DNA of 64,000 nucleotides from Dallia pectoralis (Eukaryota; Chordata; Actinopteri; Esociformes; Umbridae), in assembly GCA_029465975.1 (NCBI GenBank), contig CM055760.1, positions 5,485,507-5,549,506 of the forward strand. Direction: 5' to 3'. The translations under genes were made by a program, and so were the position numbers. This document shows positions 21,901 through 33,174 of this stretch, in pieces. Position 1 is the first letter of the stretch. The number at the start of each line of letters is the position of its first letter. The notes under the pieces are model-generated. The model had not been told where the DNA came from and did no database searches. It saw only the letters and a list, made by a program, of their open reading frames with translations.

Positions 21901-24738
21901 GACAGGCAGATCTTTATGAGAGTTGAGTTTAAGACCTGTGAGACATGTGAGAAATGGATGACGTGATTGGTCAAAGAGGTTTTAACATTTAGCGTTTTTG
22001 GGGAAGACCGAGATACTTCCACAATGCCGAACAAACCCTGCATTATACAAAAAACACAAGACAGTGCTAGCTGGCCACAGAGCAAAACGTTACCAGAGTT
22101 TGTGTCGTCAAAACCTCCTGAAAAAAGACTGTTGTTAGGAGTAGTAAACATTGTGCAAAACAAATAATCTGGAACGTACAAAAGAAACGAGCAGCAAAGT
22201 TCCGTAGTCGTTGTCCAAAAACAGATTCACGACAGAAAAACGTAAGCTGCCAACGTACAGTCATGAGATCTGAATACGGCAGTAAGGCACTTCACTGGAA
22301 GGGCCAAACAACTTTGAGTGTCTTTAAGGATGCGAAGGCAAAATACACCCCCACCTACAGTAGGCAGACTTACTGAAGGAGAGTGGATATCTGGAGGGGT
22401 AGACATGTCTCCAAACAGATCCAGCTGACACGCCTCCTGGACCAAACAAACACATCGTGAGTATCGTAAAGTGCGATCGTCCAGTAAAGCAGAATCAAAC
22501 CACTTAACTACACACAAACAGGCCATCTCAAGCAAGCATGCACAGTGAATGTTTCCAAACTCAACACATGATTCAGGCCGTGTCACTTACTTTGGCTGTG
22601 CTTGTCTGGCCATCAGCATTGAGCAAGGAATCACTACCATTCTGCAAATAAAGCATTACGGTTAAAGTGCACTGGAATACTCCTACGTTTTACATACTTT
22701 TTTAAACCAAAAAACTTACTTCGACAACTGCATTATCCTGAAATAAAAAAAAACACAAGCCAGCAGTCACTCAGAGGAATTAAACACACTGTACAAGTCA
22801 TGCCATTGGTAATAAAATGAATGTGCAGTTTGTTGTGCGTTATATAGAGGGAGGATGCACAATGCAGCACCAGGGGGCAGTGTTGACCTAATATGGCTTC
22901 AGTCACATGACCATCCAGTAGTCCACTAAAAATGTAGCGTCAAGGTGGCCTAGGGACTAGGCCTTGGGTCTGGAAGGTCCCTGGTTCTAATCCCCCCACC
23001 ACCCAGGTGAAAACCGCGTCGTTCTGTCCTTGAGCAAGACAGTTAACCCTAAAATGCTCCCCGGGCGCCGTGACGTGGAAGTCAAATCAGGTAACTGATT
23101 AGGGCTGCCCCCTGCACCTCAGGGTTGGGTAAAATGCAGAGAACACATTTCAGTTGAAGGCATTCAGTTGTACAACTGACAATATTGGTCTATTCTATTC
23201 CGCAAATAAATACAGCTTTCACAAGCTGTATTTCTTTCACAACCTTACACAAGGTTAGGTAAACGACTGAGTCGGTTAGGTAAAGTAGAAAAGTTTGAAA
23301 CCAGATCATAGAACCTATGAGGCAAAAGGTCTCTGCGCAAAATATAGAATGCGATCCTGGACAAATTAATTTACCTTTTGTGAGGCTTCACCCTCTTTCT
23401 TCTTCATGTTGAAGATGACCTGAAATAGGTCCTTCAGGTCAATGACCAGGGGCTCTGCCTATATGATCAAGAGAAACCATAAATAAACACAAGACAACCA
23501 ACTGTCCCATGATAGTTGGATTTTACTGCATCACACACACAAATTTCCCTCAACTAAGGTTTGATCAGAAACAAAAGTGGCTAATGTAGAGACTTCCTGT
23601 CCCCGTTTTTTAACTGGTCGTTAGATGTTACGTTTTTGAAGTTGTGGTTAAGGTTTGGATGAGTTTAAGAATCAGTAGGATGTCTCTTAAATGTTCGGTG
23701 TCCCCATTTCAATAAGTCACCGGTCACCTGCTGGGCAGTCTTTATGGCAAAGAACTGATGCTGTCCCTCGGATCCGCAAACGTAGCCAAAAGCTCGGTTA
23801 TCGGTGACATCTCTGGCGATGAATGAGATTTTATTCACAATATGCTCGTGTTCGATTACCTGAGAAAGGAGAGAAAACAGTTGGCTGAATTCATGTCCTA
23901 AATATATTGTTTATAGAGTCAGAGGAACAGGTTATCAAAGGGATGAGTTATGTTGAGCATTCTGAAATATCAGTAGCTGTAATTGAACCAACGCTGCAGT
24001 GTTACACCGTTAACGGAACCCCTGGCCCACCCTAAGCCGCAGAACATTATGTTCTCACCCCGGTCTTCTCGTCAATTATTTTGATGCCGGATATGGAGAT
24101 GTTGACCCAAATCCTCGGCTTGTGTTTGCCCTGAGACCGCAAAGCAACCGCCATACCCTGGAAAGGGAGCGAGGGACAACAGACACCATTTAACACACAA
24201 ACAACCACCCTCAATTTTAACTTTATTAACAGCAGTCATATTGCAGGGAAATGCCAGAGAGCCATTAGGCGAACCACAGTGGGGGTAGTGGTGGGGTACC
24301 TTGAGTTTCATCATAGAGTCCTGGCTCATCTTGTCTCCACGAGCCTCTGGGACATCATCAATGCCGATCAGCTTGGCTTTGTACCTCACGCCGTCACCCT
24401 GGAACCTGGCCATCAGGTACTCGTCGGTCTTCTCCGGAGCTGGACGGATGAGAGAATCAGAAATTACACTGATTAATTCCTTATCTTTGTTTGTAATGCA
24501 TCCTCGGACATCACAATACATGTGGCCAATGTCTCAGGAAGGTCGTGGAAATTGCGCAAACGCCCTCAGGACAAGATATACCTTTCTTCTTCTCTTTCTT
24601 CGAGGGGGTTTTGGCTGGCGCAGTAGAGGGGGGAGAGGGAGTGGTGGGGCCGCTGGTCGTTGGTGGCGTGGTCGGCGCTGGGATGCCGGAGGGGTCAGCA
24701 GGGACTACGGGCATGGCGCTCTCCACTTCTGTCGACAT
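18984..24738 (-). CDS. dab2: DAB2: Disabled-2 clathrin/endocytic adaptor, 13 coding exons, 801 aa
   Basis: DAB2 is a cytoplasmic adaptor that links NPxY cargo (LDL-receptor family, integrins) and phosphoinositides to clathrin, AP-2 and myosin VI, and modulates Wnt and TGF-beta signalling. Exons: 24738-24582, 24439-24300, 24157-24059, 23859-23728, 23458-23375, 22737-22720, 22641-22591, 22436-22374, 21608-20985, 20410-20290, 20146-19481, 19357-19161, 19037-18984; total 2,406 nt, phases consistent. The PTB domain spans about residues 54-195 (PEKTDEYLMARFQGDGV, RIWVNISISGIKIIDEKTG, RAFGYVCGSEGQHQFFAIKT), after a Lys-rich KKEKKK segment. Downstream lie a DPF motif, several NPF motifs, a polyproline SH3-ligand-like run, and SAFTALDPLGGEKEKKTGKD before the NPFA C-terminus. 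The least certain junction is the end of the 624-nt exon at 20985, where the donor gtattg is weak. Confidence 0.93.
22938..23200 (+). mobile_element. tRNA-derived SINE in a dab2 intron
   Basis: The 5' part has Pol III internal promoter boxes: an A-box-like TGGCCTAGGGAC and a B-box-like GGTTCTAATCC about 35 bp later. The body includes CTTGAGCAAGACAGTTAACC, CCCCGGGCGCC and ATTCAGTTGTACAACTGAC, which I recognise as a SINE common in salmonid and esociform genomes. It lies in the intron between exons 23375-23458 and 22720-22737, antisense to dab2. Confidence 0.75.
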
Positions 24739-24850
24739 GGCGGGTTTTGGGGGTCAGCCGTACGGCTCAATCAAATGGCAGCGCTTCGTTCGAGCCCGGG
24801 GATCCTAGGCAGCCCAGAGACTCAGCACGTGCACATGCTCAGTTAGGTGC
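24739..24850 (-). other. dab2: 5'UTR part of dab2 exon 2
   Basis: An acceptor (CTTTTCTTCCGCAG) ends at 24851, so this 112-nt untranslated segment belongs to the exon carrying the start codon. It is spliced to an upstream non-coding exon, most likely the one ending at 29315. It includes the upstream ORF at 24822-24836. Confidence 0.55.
24822..24836 (-). promoter_or_regulatory. dab2: Short upstream ORF in the dab2 5'UTR
   Basis: A four-codon upstream ORF (Met-Cys-Thr-Cys-stop) lies in the coding exon's 5'UTR, about 85 nt before the dab2 start. The main ATG is in a good context (CCCGCCATG). Such an ORF could modestly lower translation; this is inference. It overlaps a CACGTG hexamer. Confidence 0.5.
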
Positions 24851-27800
24851 CTGCGGAAGAAAAGTAACATACAATATCTGTTACGACCAAACGTTAGCGA
24901 TCCAAATTCGACACCTCTCCTATCTTTAATAGCCAAGAGCGTGTCGTGCTAGTGTCAGAAATCACTGCAATTCCTCTTCAATTTGCTCTTCATCAGGGAC
25001 TCGTCAAAGTCACTTCAACCCAAGTGTATACCGGCACGAGGTTAGATCAGTGTTAACGAAAAATGACTGGCAGTAAAAGCAGAACTGACCAAGACATTGC
25101 AGCTCTACACATTAACTATTAACATGGCACATTGGCTTCCACTGCCAACAGACGTCACAAACTAAGATTTCGTTAGCTTTGTAAAAAGCGACACTGCTTT
25201 AACGATCCGCAACGTAGAGCCATGACCCGGTGCATAGCCCCCATAATGTTCTGCTGTGGTCTATGGTAGAAATTGTCAGTGATAAAACCCAGTGAGGTCT
25301 TTCACACGGCGCGAGTGTGGAATACCCGGAGGTAAGCAAAAACACATGCTAGTCCTCCTTGGCTTGTTGCACACCTTTTTAATGGGTGCATCTAATCAGA
25401 GTGTGATGAGATGTCCAGAGTGTGAACAGTCGAAGACTGAAATCATAAATCCAGGCGGTCAAACTGAAGCTGCATTACACAGACTACACCCAAAGCAAGC
25501 ACATTTTATAGGCCAACTGCGGTTACTGTGGTAACCAGTGCTTGACCTTTAGCAGACCGGAGATTGCGGAGAACCAGAGAAAGCCATGGATCTCACAGAC
25601 ATTCTGCAGCCAAGGGGTTCCTGGAGCCTGCATTTTTTCACCTAGCACGTAGTGATGACTTGTTTGGAAGTAAACACGACGCTGAGCCCTTTAAAAACAA
25701 ATCCCATCTCGTTTAACCGCAGTGTTTCACCTATACTAATACTGCCTGGACAAGTCTAAGCATCATGACAAACAGACACAAACACGTACTTCCGCAGAGT
25801 AACATCCAGTTGCGGTGACTCAACAGGCAAGGTGCTAGCCAGGCCAGCGTTTCAAGCTGCATGAGAAGTCTTGACTGCCAATAAGTGCACAGCTCTGGAA
25901 CCAACAACACTTACAGCTGGATAAAACAAAATGGCTCCCGGTAGGAAGATGCGCCAGATGATTTCAGTGGCCAACACAAAGCATCGTTTTCTGTATCACA
26001 CATACCGTCAGCGGCACTTCCAGATGCTGCGTACCGTAGATCACCTTGCCACTGGGAAAAAGACTCAGCTGACGAATAGAGCAAAGGTTGGCAGCGACCA
26101 AAGGTTGAGCAATTAAAAAGAAGAAGTTAATCTTACGCTAGCTGGTTGGGTTTAAAACACTCAGATCCCATGATGGCCATATGGTCTGGAAATCTCATAA
26201 CACACAGCTAAGCACAACATAAAAGTGCAGCTTACAATCAACCCTCAGCAACTGACAGACTACGATGCCAAAGCCAGGAGCCCATAGGTCAGCTAAACAC
26301 CATTTAATTAAAACAGAAATAACACCAACATGCCAAACAGAAAAACACTGATTTCCAAGTTAAATACCAAAACTACATGCAAGAACTAGAGTGAACATTC
26401 ATAAGGAATTGTACTGTGATTCAATTTCGGCATTATTATTGTATATATCAAACTGGCAATGCACTTTAAAGTTAATGTTAATGCAGTTTCTGACAATTTT
26501 TCCCCCATTCGTTTCTAAGATATTTCCATGCCTTTTGGATCAGAAGTCTTTTGTTAATTCGGAATGAAAAAAAATGCATACAAAAAAAGAAAGAGCTCAA
26601 GTTAAAGACCCTACTTTCCACAGAGGCCTCTTGTAGTCCTCGTCTGCTCAGTCTGTGCCAGTTTTGGGGGGTTACTCATAAAAACAACAGTCCATTTCCT
26701 GAAAACAAGTCGAAAGCTGGCAGTCCAGAAGCGCTTGTAAAACCCAGAGCAGAATGACTGCCGACAGGGGTAAACATGACCCTCACCTGGTAAAGTCCAT
26801 CCTCGGCTCTAGCAAATACATCTGACAAGCGTTAACCAGACAGTACAACTACAATACCAGGGGAGACAGTGGTGTTTCTGGAGCAGTGTTTTAGATCACA
26901 TCATAGTGTCTAAGGGACACAGTACATTGGGTCCAATACCAGGATGTGACATTTGCACCAATGGGTGAGGGATAATGGCTTTGTGTCACCCCAGGCTACA
27001 CGAGCTGGTCAACACGCTTGAGCAGCTATCTCAGGGTACAGCTAGCTGAACGGAGGTAGTTAACGTTAACCCAAACAACGACTTGGCAGAGCATGGCTTG
27101 ATGGATGCATGTACCAATTTGACCCAGTCTGGGTTACGTTGAACCCTCATGTACATTTAACCAGTGAACCTATGGCCAGAAGTTTAGAGTTATTACAATG
27201 ATTTGATAAAGCCACCAGGCTCTACTTGCCCTTATGCTGGCGACTGACCAGGCTAGTCCATATTCTATTACACCGCCAGTCCGCCACAGTAAAACACTGT
27301 CAGGAACACGCGAGATAAGAACCCAGCACCATTTATGCCCCACGGCCGTGTGCCAACATCCCCTCGACCACCTGATGACACAAACAAAACGAAAAGGGCG
27401 AAAACCTGACAGCGGGAATCAGAGCTGCCGTAGCAACAGATTGGAAGAACCAAACATTAAGATTTGTTTCGAACCTGCCAACTCAGGTTTGCACCAGACA
27501 ACACCAGCAGAGCTGCAACTCAGGCAACGGTAAATAGTGCAATAAAATGTGCACATCCATTTTCTGCTACAAAGGCAGATTTTCTATTTGATATACCAAG
27601 GTTTGTGTCAAGGTCTACTGCAGTGTCCAGAAGATTTCTCGCCATCGTGATACAAGAGAACATTCAAGGGGAGAGTTTGAATCTCTGCCTTAAGACTCCC
27701 TAATCTATGGTACAATCTGTCACTGAGTAAGTGTTTTCACTCCTCACTGCTTTATGGGGGGGTGGCCTGTATCTCAGCGGAAACAATTCTGCTCCCAATA

Positions 27801-29314
27801 TCTGATACGTTATCAGTAACACAGGCAAATAAGGGGTTATTTCCTGACTAAATTACAGACCAGACTACCGCCAATCATAGCTCTTATAGCACCACGTGAT
27901 CAGGTCACCTGTGAATCCCATTAAACAACCCTGTCTTTGTGCATCAAGTCAAAAGATGGCCTGAAGAAGGTTATATGAATGATGGTGACACTGTGCACAT
28001 GATACTAGCTGTTCAGTAACTACCGACAAGTGACAGTCTCAGTGACTTTGCCCCAATAAGCAGCAGTGTCAGCAAATGAAACACTAATAAAATTGTCAGC
28101 AAGTTACTAACCTGAAAGGACTGACTGGATGAAAATCCTGCCCCCTAACCGAGAACGGTCAAAACCATTGGCATTTGGATCCTCCCCACAGCTTCGGAAT
28201 GGAGAAGGTACCAGCCAGGAGCCCAAACAAATAGCTATTAGGCATTTAAAACCTCCCAATTGATAAACTATCCAGTGAGGAATGGTTAATCTACATTGTG
28301 AATATCAGCCATATTTAGCATACTTCATGAACCGTCTAGTTGATCTGAAACCATACATCAGTCATATTACCCACGACTCAGCAGAATACCGGCAAAGACA
28401 CGGGTGTCCCAATCCTGGGTGTTCCGTTCTTTTAAAAAACAACAAATTAAGTTATCACCACACATCTGTAGAAAGCAATGAATCAGACTAAATAGAATGA
28501 TGACTGACAAACAACTCCTATCTACTCTGGCAATCAAGAAATAACGCATCCAAGAACGTATCCATTGAAGGTCTCCAAAGGATGCCATGTGTTTTGCTAC
28601 CAACTGCAAATTGGCAAACGAGTTAATTGATTGAATCAGCTGTGTAGGGTTTCTGGGATGCCCGTGTCAGAGTTTCCTAAACACTGACTTGTACAACAAG
28701 CACACAAATAATGTTTGAACAATGCAGGAAGTATAAGCCCCCTAACATCACTAAAGTGTAGCATACGTGTGCAAATATACATGGCACAAACACTCATTTA
28801 GAGCCATTTACAGGAAAAAAATAGGTTTAGTGTTCTGCTCAAAGGCATAAAAGAGTGTGCACTTTCTCTGCATGACAGAAACACATCTACAGTCTACAAT
28901 TTTTTTTAAGCGCGGTTTAAATTACATTCAACAAGTAAGAAAGTATAACCCCGACCGGTCTGTTTTACAGAAAGCCAAATAGTGAGCCCCCATAATAATT
29001 ACCTATAGGTGACGTGAGCACATAGGGCGCACAGCTGGAACTAATCGGAAAAGGGGATCCTTGACTTCATTGTATTCAGTAAAGAAAATGTTTGACATCC
29101 AAATATGCCGTATTTCCCATCGAAATAATATGCAACAGCAACCCCCACTGCCCTCCTACACAGTAACCGGGTGAATATGTGAATGTGAAAGAATGTGGAT
29201 GTCACGTACCGTTAACAAGCGCTCTGGTCACAATCCCTCATAATAATCGGTTTATAATAATAGGGTTGTCTATCCGACGGTATGAATGTTAGGCGAATGA
29301 TAGACACATCTTAC
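24851..29314 (-). other. dab2: dab2 intron 1 (about 4.5 kb)
   Basis: Between the acceptor at 24851 and the inferred donor at 29314 I found no exon-like segment, gene or long tandem repeat. Open frames are at most about 100 codons and unsupported. First introns often carry enhancers, but no clear motif cluster stands out. Confidence 0.5.
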
Positions 29315-29500
29315 CTCTGGACACGTCTTCTGTCTGCAAACAGAGATATATGAAACGCAGCTTCTCAGAGACGCGTTTGAATCAGATGTTTTCGCCTGCG
29401 CTACACCCCAGACCGCACCGCTCCACCGAGATTTGGCAACACCCCCACCGCATTACAGCGCCTGCAACCTCCCAATTTAACCACTGGCGCGCCGAACCGA
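29315..29500 (-). promoter_or_regulatory. dab2: Inferred dab2 non-coding exon 1 and promoter region
   Basis: On the minus strand a strong donor (GTCCAGAG followed by gtaagat) lies at 29315/29314, and the sequence upstream to about 29530 is richer in CpG than its surroundings. This fits a non-coding first exon spliced to 24850. The transcription start is not resolved and no TATA box is evident. Confidence 0.4.
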
Positions 29501-32299
29501 CAGGAGGCGCTGTTGAGTAAACGTCGTACCGTGACATTGTTTTTTGGGCAAATTGACTTCATAGACAAGGCTATGAGTAGCATGAGTCTAAAGATTTGTA
29601 AAACAATTCAATTGAATGTACAGTATGTGAAACTTGTTCAGTAAGATATGTTGTTCAGGACAGCATTTTGTTAAAACCTCAGTCAGAAACTGATGCAGAC
29701 GTCTGCGTATGACTTTTAGGCCAAAGCTTCATTTGTTCACACTCGGCATGGTGACAGTAGAATGGATAATGGTTGCCAGAGAGGCATATTATGTGAACGT
29801 CATCTAAATCTAACTCTATATCTGGGGACCTGAAGTCCTCAAGGACTGGAAAAACATCTAATGTGTATCTATTCGTGACGATTTTTGTCTTTCTGTTTTT
29901 GCTTGCACGAATATTCATGCCTGAATGTGTAGTTGCTAGGCTAGCCCAAGGGGATAGAGCAGAGGAGAGGACAGGGAAAGGCCTTCCTTCCTGGCTAGGT
30001 TTCCTGTGTAGTTCTGCTGACCGAGGGTGATATTTAGGAGCCGACCTGGCCATTGACAAGACAAGGAAGCACCTCTTTTCCTTTTCCCCCTTCCCGTGAC
30101 CTCTGGAATGCTTAGCCGGAGACATCTTCCCCCATTGGCACTGTACTCCCTGGAAGTAGGGAACTACTTTAGTCTAGTCACGCCAGAATGGTCCTGGTGA
30201 AATGTAGTGCGCTGTGAAGGCAAAAGAATGCCATTTGGGACGTACGGAAGTGGCGCGGATCAGGCCGTTTCTGCTGATGATACACATATGATCAAGGTTT
30301 AGAGGGACTGTGCTTGGTCGGAGCAATAAATAACGAATATTCATGAAGCAGCAATGGGCATATGTGTACATGACAGGCGTAATGGCTGTAATTAGAAAAG
30401 CCAACACAGTCCTACGTGTTTTCCCCTGTGATCGCCTCTTCTTACAAAACACACAAGATCTTTTTTCAGAGCAGAAAGCACAATTTGTGAGAAGCCCTAC
30501 AAAGTGGGTTTATTGCAGGCTCGTTAAAGACGTGGAAAAGTGCCCTACATTGTGGTCATCAGGGGTGACACAACCTTCCTTGCGTAGAATGACCCATGTT
30601 CATTAATACGTCAGGACAAAGTTTAGGTATCACATTTCTCTTTAATATGAATCACTTCCTTTCCCTTAAATACAGCGACACACCGATAACCAGAAGCCTC
30701 GCATATTGGGACACATGAACCAAAATGAGTGTCCCGACTTCCCTTTTGAATCCCTGAGGTCATCATAATTGGTGGCGACCTAGATTGAAGCTGTATACAG
30801 ATCAACTGCGATACAGAGTGGAAACCACATCCCACCATCCATATTTGGAAATGCGGTTAAATGAGCAGACACCTGTAATGAATAGGGAATAGGGTTCCAT
30901 TTGGGATCAGAACACAGGACACACATTTTGATGGACATGCCATGATTCAATCTGGTGACAAAAGTGTTGAATCTCGTGTTACTGCTCCATGTAAATAGTA
31001 AGTGGCATGTAGTTGAAATCCATTTTCACTATCAAGAAGTTGCTGTACCCCTGGATGGCTTGACTCCTTACGAGGTCGAATGTGAGGCGTGAGCTCTAGC
31101 CCAAGTGTCAGGCGGGCCATAATGTAACCCTAAAAAGAACACACACTGGACCCAAGAGAACTATTTCGACCGCAGCCTATAGACCAAGAGGGGACAATTA
31201 ACTTCTTGCTGAGGCATAATTGTGGGTCTTCTTCATTTGGACTGTATCCAGTCAGTCTTCTTCTCATCCAATAGGTTTTGAGAAGGAGCCGAGGTGAGAG
31301 AAAACAGGATGATATGTTCAGGGAATTGAGATCATTCCTGTGTATGTCCTTGCACTAAGTTGCTTCAACTTACTTAATTTCTTGTGTTATGACAGCTGTG
31401 TCTTTGAGGCTTGACATTATATGTAACATATTACTTTATCTGTTTTCTAATTGTGTCGCAAAACTAAGTTTTAGAAGAGAGAGACTTAACAACTAAAATG
31501 CTTCCATTTACACACTGCTTTGGTCAGTTGTTGCAGTAGGCGTTTTTGACACTCCATACGCGTTTGAGTCATGAGTCCTACACTGTTCCAAATCAGAAAA
31601 GTTTCACAACAGTGAATTGTGCTCTTCTGAGTATTGATTTTTTTCTCATTATGCCACTGACTCCAACTTTCCTCGCTGAAAAAAACAGGAAGTCTTTCTA
31701 GTCAGGGAAAACATTGACGAAGCAGCACCTTGCCTCCCCTCTGGTTTCCTGAGAAGGCCGAGAGGAAACCAGTGTTAGAGCCCAGTAAAAACCAGTGACT
31801 TCAGCACATATTTGGGCCTCTCAGACAGGACCTGACACACGTGAACTTACCGCAATGCACACATATGCATTGAGCTTTTAACCATTCACCCCATTTGTTT
31901 TATTTCCCAGGGTCAATGATAGTACATGGACGATATTGTCCCCATCTATGGAGTAAGACATGTACACACACACACACACATATATGCTTGGCGTAAAAAA
32001 GGCCATTATGTGTTTTTTATGTTCATTATATTAGTTAGCCACATTTTGTTAATAGACGGCTTATTCAGCCAATCAGTTCTCCCGAATGATTATTCGATCT
32101 GCACCCGCCCCGTCTGGGAAAATAATTACATTCCCACAAGAGAAGTTTCCAGCTTGCAGACAACTACATCCGTTTTATATGTTTAAATGTCTGAATGGTG
32201 TGCGTGCATCTAAGGGTGAGTTGTTCTTGCTTAGTGAAGTAATTATTATGCTTAACCACGTTATAATGCTTGCTATTCAGTTTATTGTTTAATTGGGTA

Positions 32300-32870
32300 A
32301 GTTGGAGACCCGAATTGGCTGAATGCGTGAATGCATTAATTTACGGTTGATGTGTTAACGCAGTGTAGTGTAGTGTTAGTCTTATATTTATGTATTGTTC
32401 GTAAATATATATAGTTTGCTGTAACGCAATTGAGAATCTTGCGCATGCGCATAAACATGTAACCAGAACGCAATTGAGAATCTTGCGCATGCGCATAAAT
32501 ATTTAACCAGAACGTAGTTGAGAATCATGCGCATGCGCATACACATTTAACCAGTGTAGATTAGGGTTATGTAGCTCTGAGAGACAGAGCTATTTATTAC
32601 TATTGCTGTTAATAATGTTTGAGTTATAACATGTTTAAATATGTTATACTTATTGTACTTGCAATGTATGATTCAGTGTTATTTTGACTAATTTTGTTTG
32701 TATGTTGTGTATACTTTGTTTTATAGAACCACACATACTTCAGTCTGCATAGTGGAATCTGCCAAGTCTACAGAGTGTGTGCGACATTGTATGTTCACAC
32801 ACTAATCTGTAATAAAGAAGTTGCATCAAACCATCTGGATCGTTCTTACCGGACACCCTGTAGTGGGTCA
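32300..32870 (+). mobile_element. Possible degenerate LTR around the NRF1 triplet
   Basis: The segment has a promoter-like tandem repeat block, then an AATAAA at about 32811 within TCTGTAATAAAGAAGTTGC and a GTGTG-rich stretch before it, an order seen in LTRs. I could not define TG...CA termini, target duplications or any internal retroviral ORF, so the assignment is weak. It may simply be a spacer. Confidence 0.2.
32424..32555. promoter_or_regulatory. Three tandem 44-bp units, each with an NRF1-type palindrome
   Basis: A 44-bp unit occurs three times (32424, 32468, 32512). Each copy contains the perfect palindrome TGCGCATGCGCA (32440-32451, 32484-32495, 32528-32539), which matches the NRF1 consensus. 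Flanking parts (CAATTGAGAATC, TAACCAG) are also repeated with a few changes, while the palindrome is identical in all three. No adjacent gene was recognised. Confidence 0.75.
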
Positions 32871-33174
32871 GAAAACATTCTGAACCAGCTTTAGTAAACA
32901 GCGGGTGAGGGCATTAACAGCCAACCGCTCGATCGGGAGAGGGCTTCGCCAACTTATTTTACACTTGGCATGCAAACACACATTCCCAGATCTATTGCTT
33001 GGACTTACACACACACAGTGTGGCCCTGATGGCCCCTAGACCACTTTCCTCAGCCAGTCATTTGTCAAGGCTCAGGAAAGAGGGTGAAAGGGGAACCAGC
33101 CCTGGGTCTTGGGGTGTTAATGAGTTTGTTGACTCGTGTTTTGGTTAAATAGACGCTGCTGACTCATCAGAATT

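Larger units (their letters stand above)
29501..33170. other. Spacer upstream of dab2 (3.7 kb)
   Basis: No gene is supported. The longest minus-strand frame (29679-30125, 148 codons) has no recognisable domain and no splice partners. A short CA run occurs at about 31964-31980. The notable structure is the triple NRF1-type repeat at 32424-32555, within a stretch that may be a degenerate LTR (32300-32870). Confidence 0.5.

Noticed and set aside
29679..30125. 148-codon minus-strand frame
   Set aside because: It has an ATG but no recognised domain, splice partners or composition signature. It could be chance; transcript data are needed.
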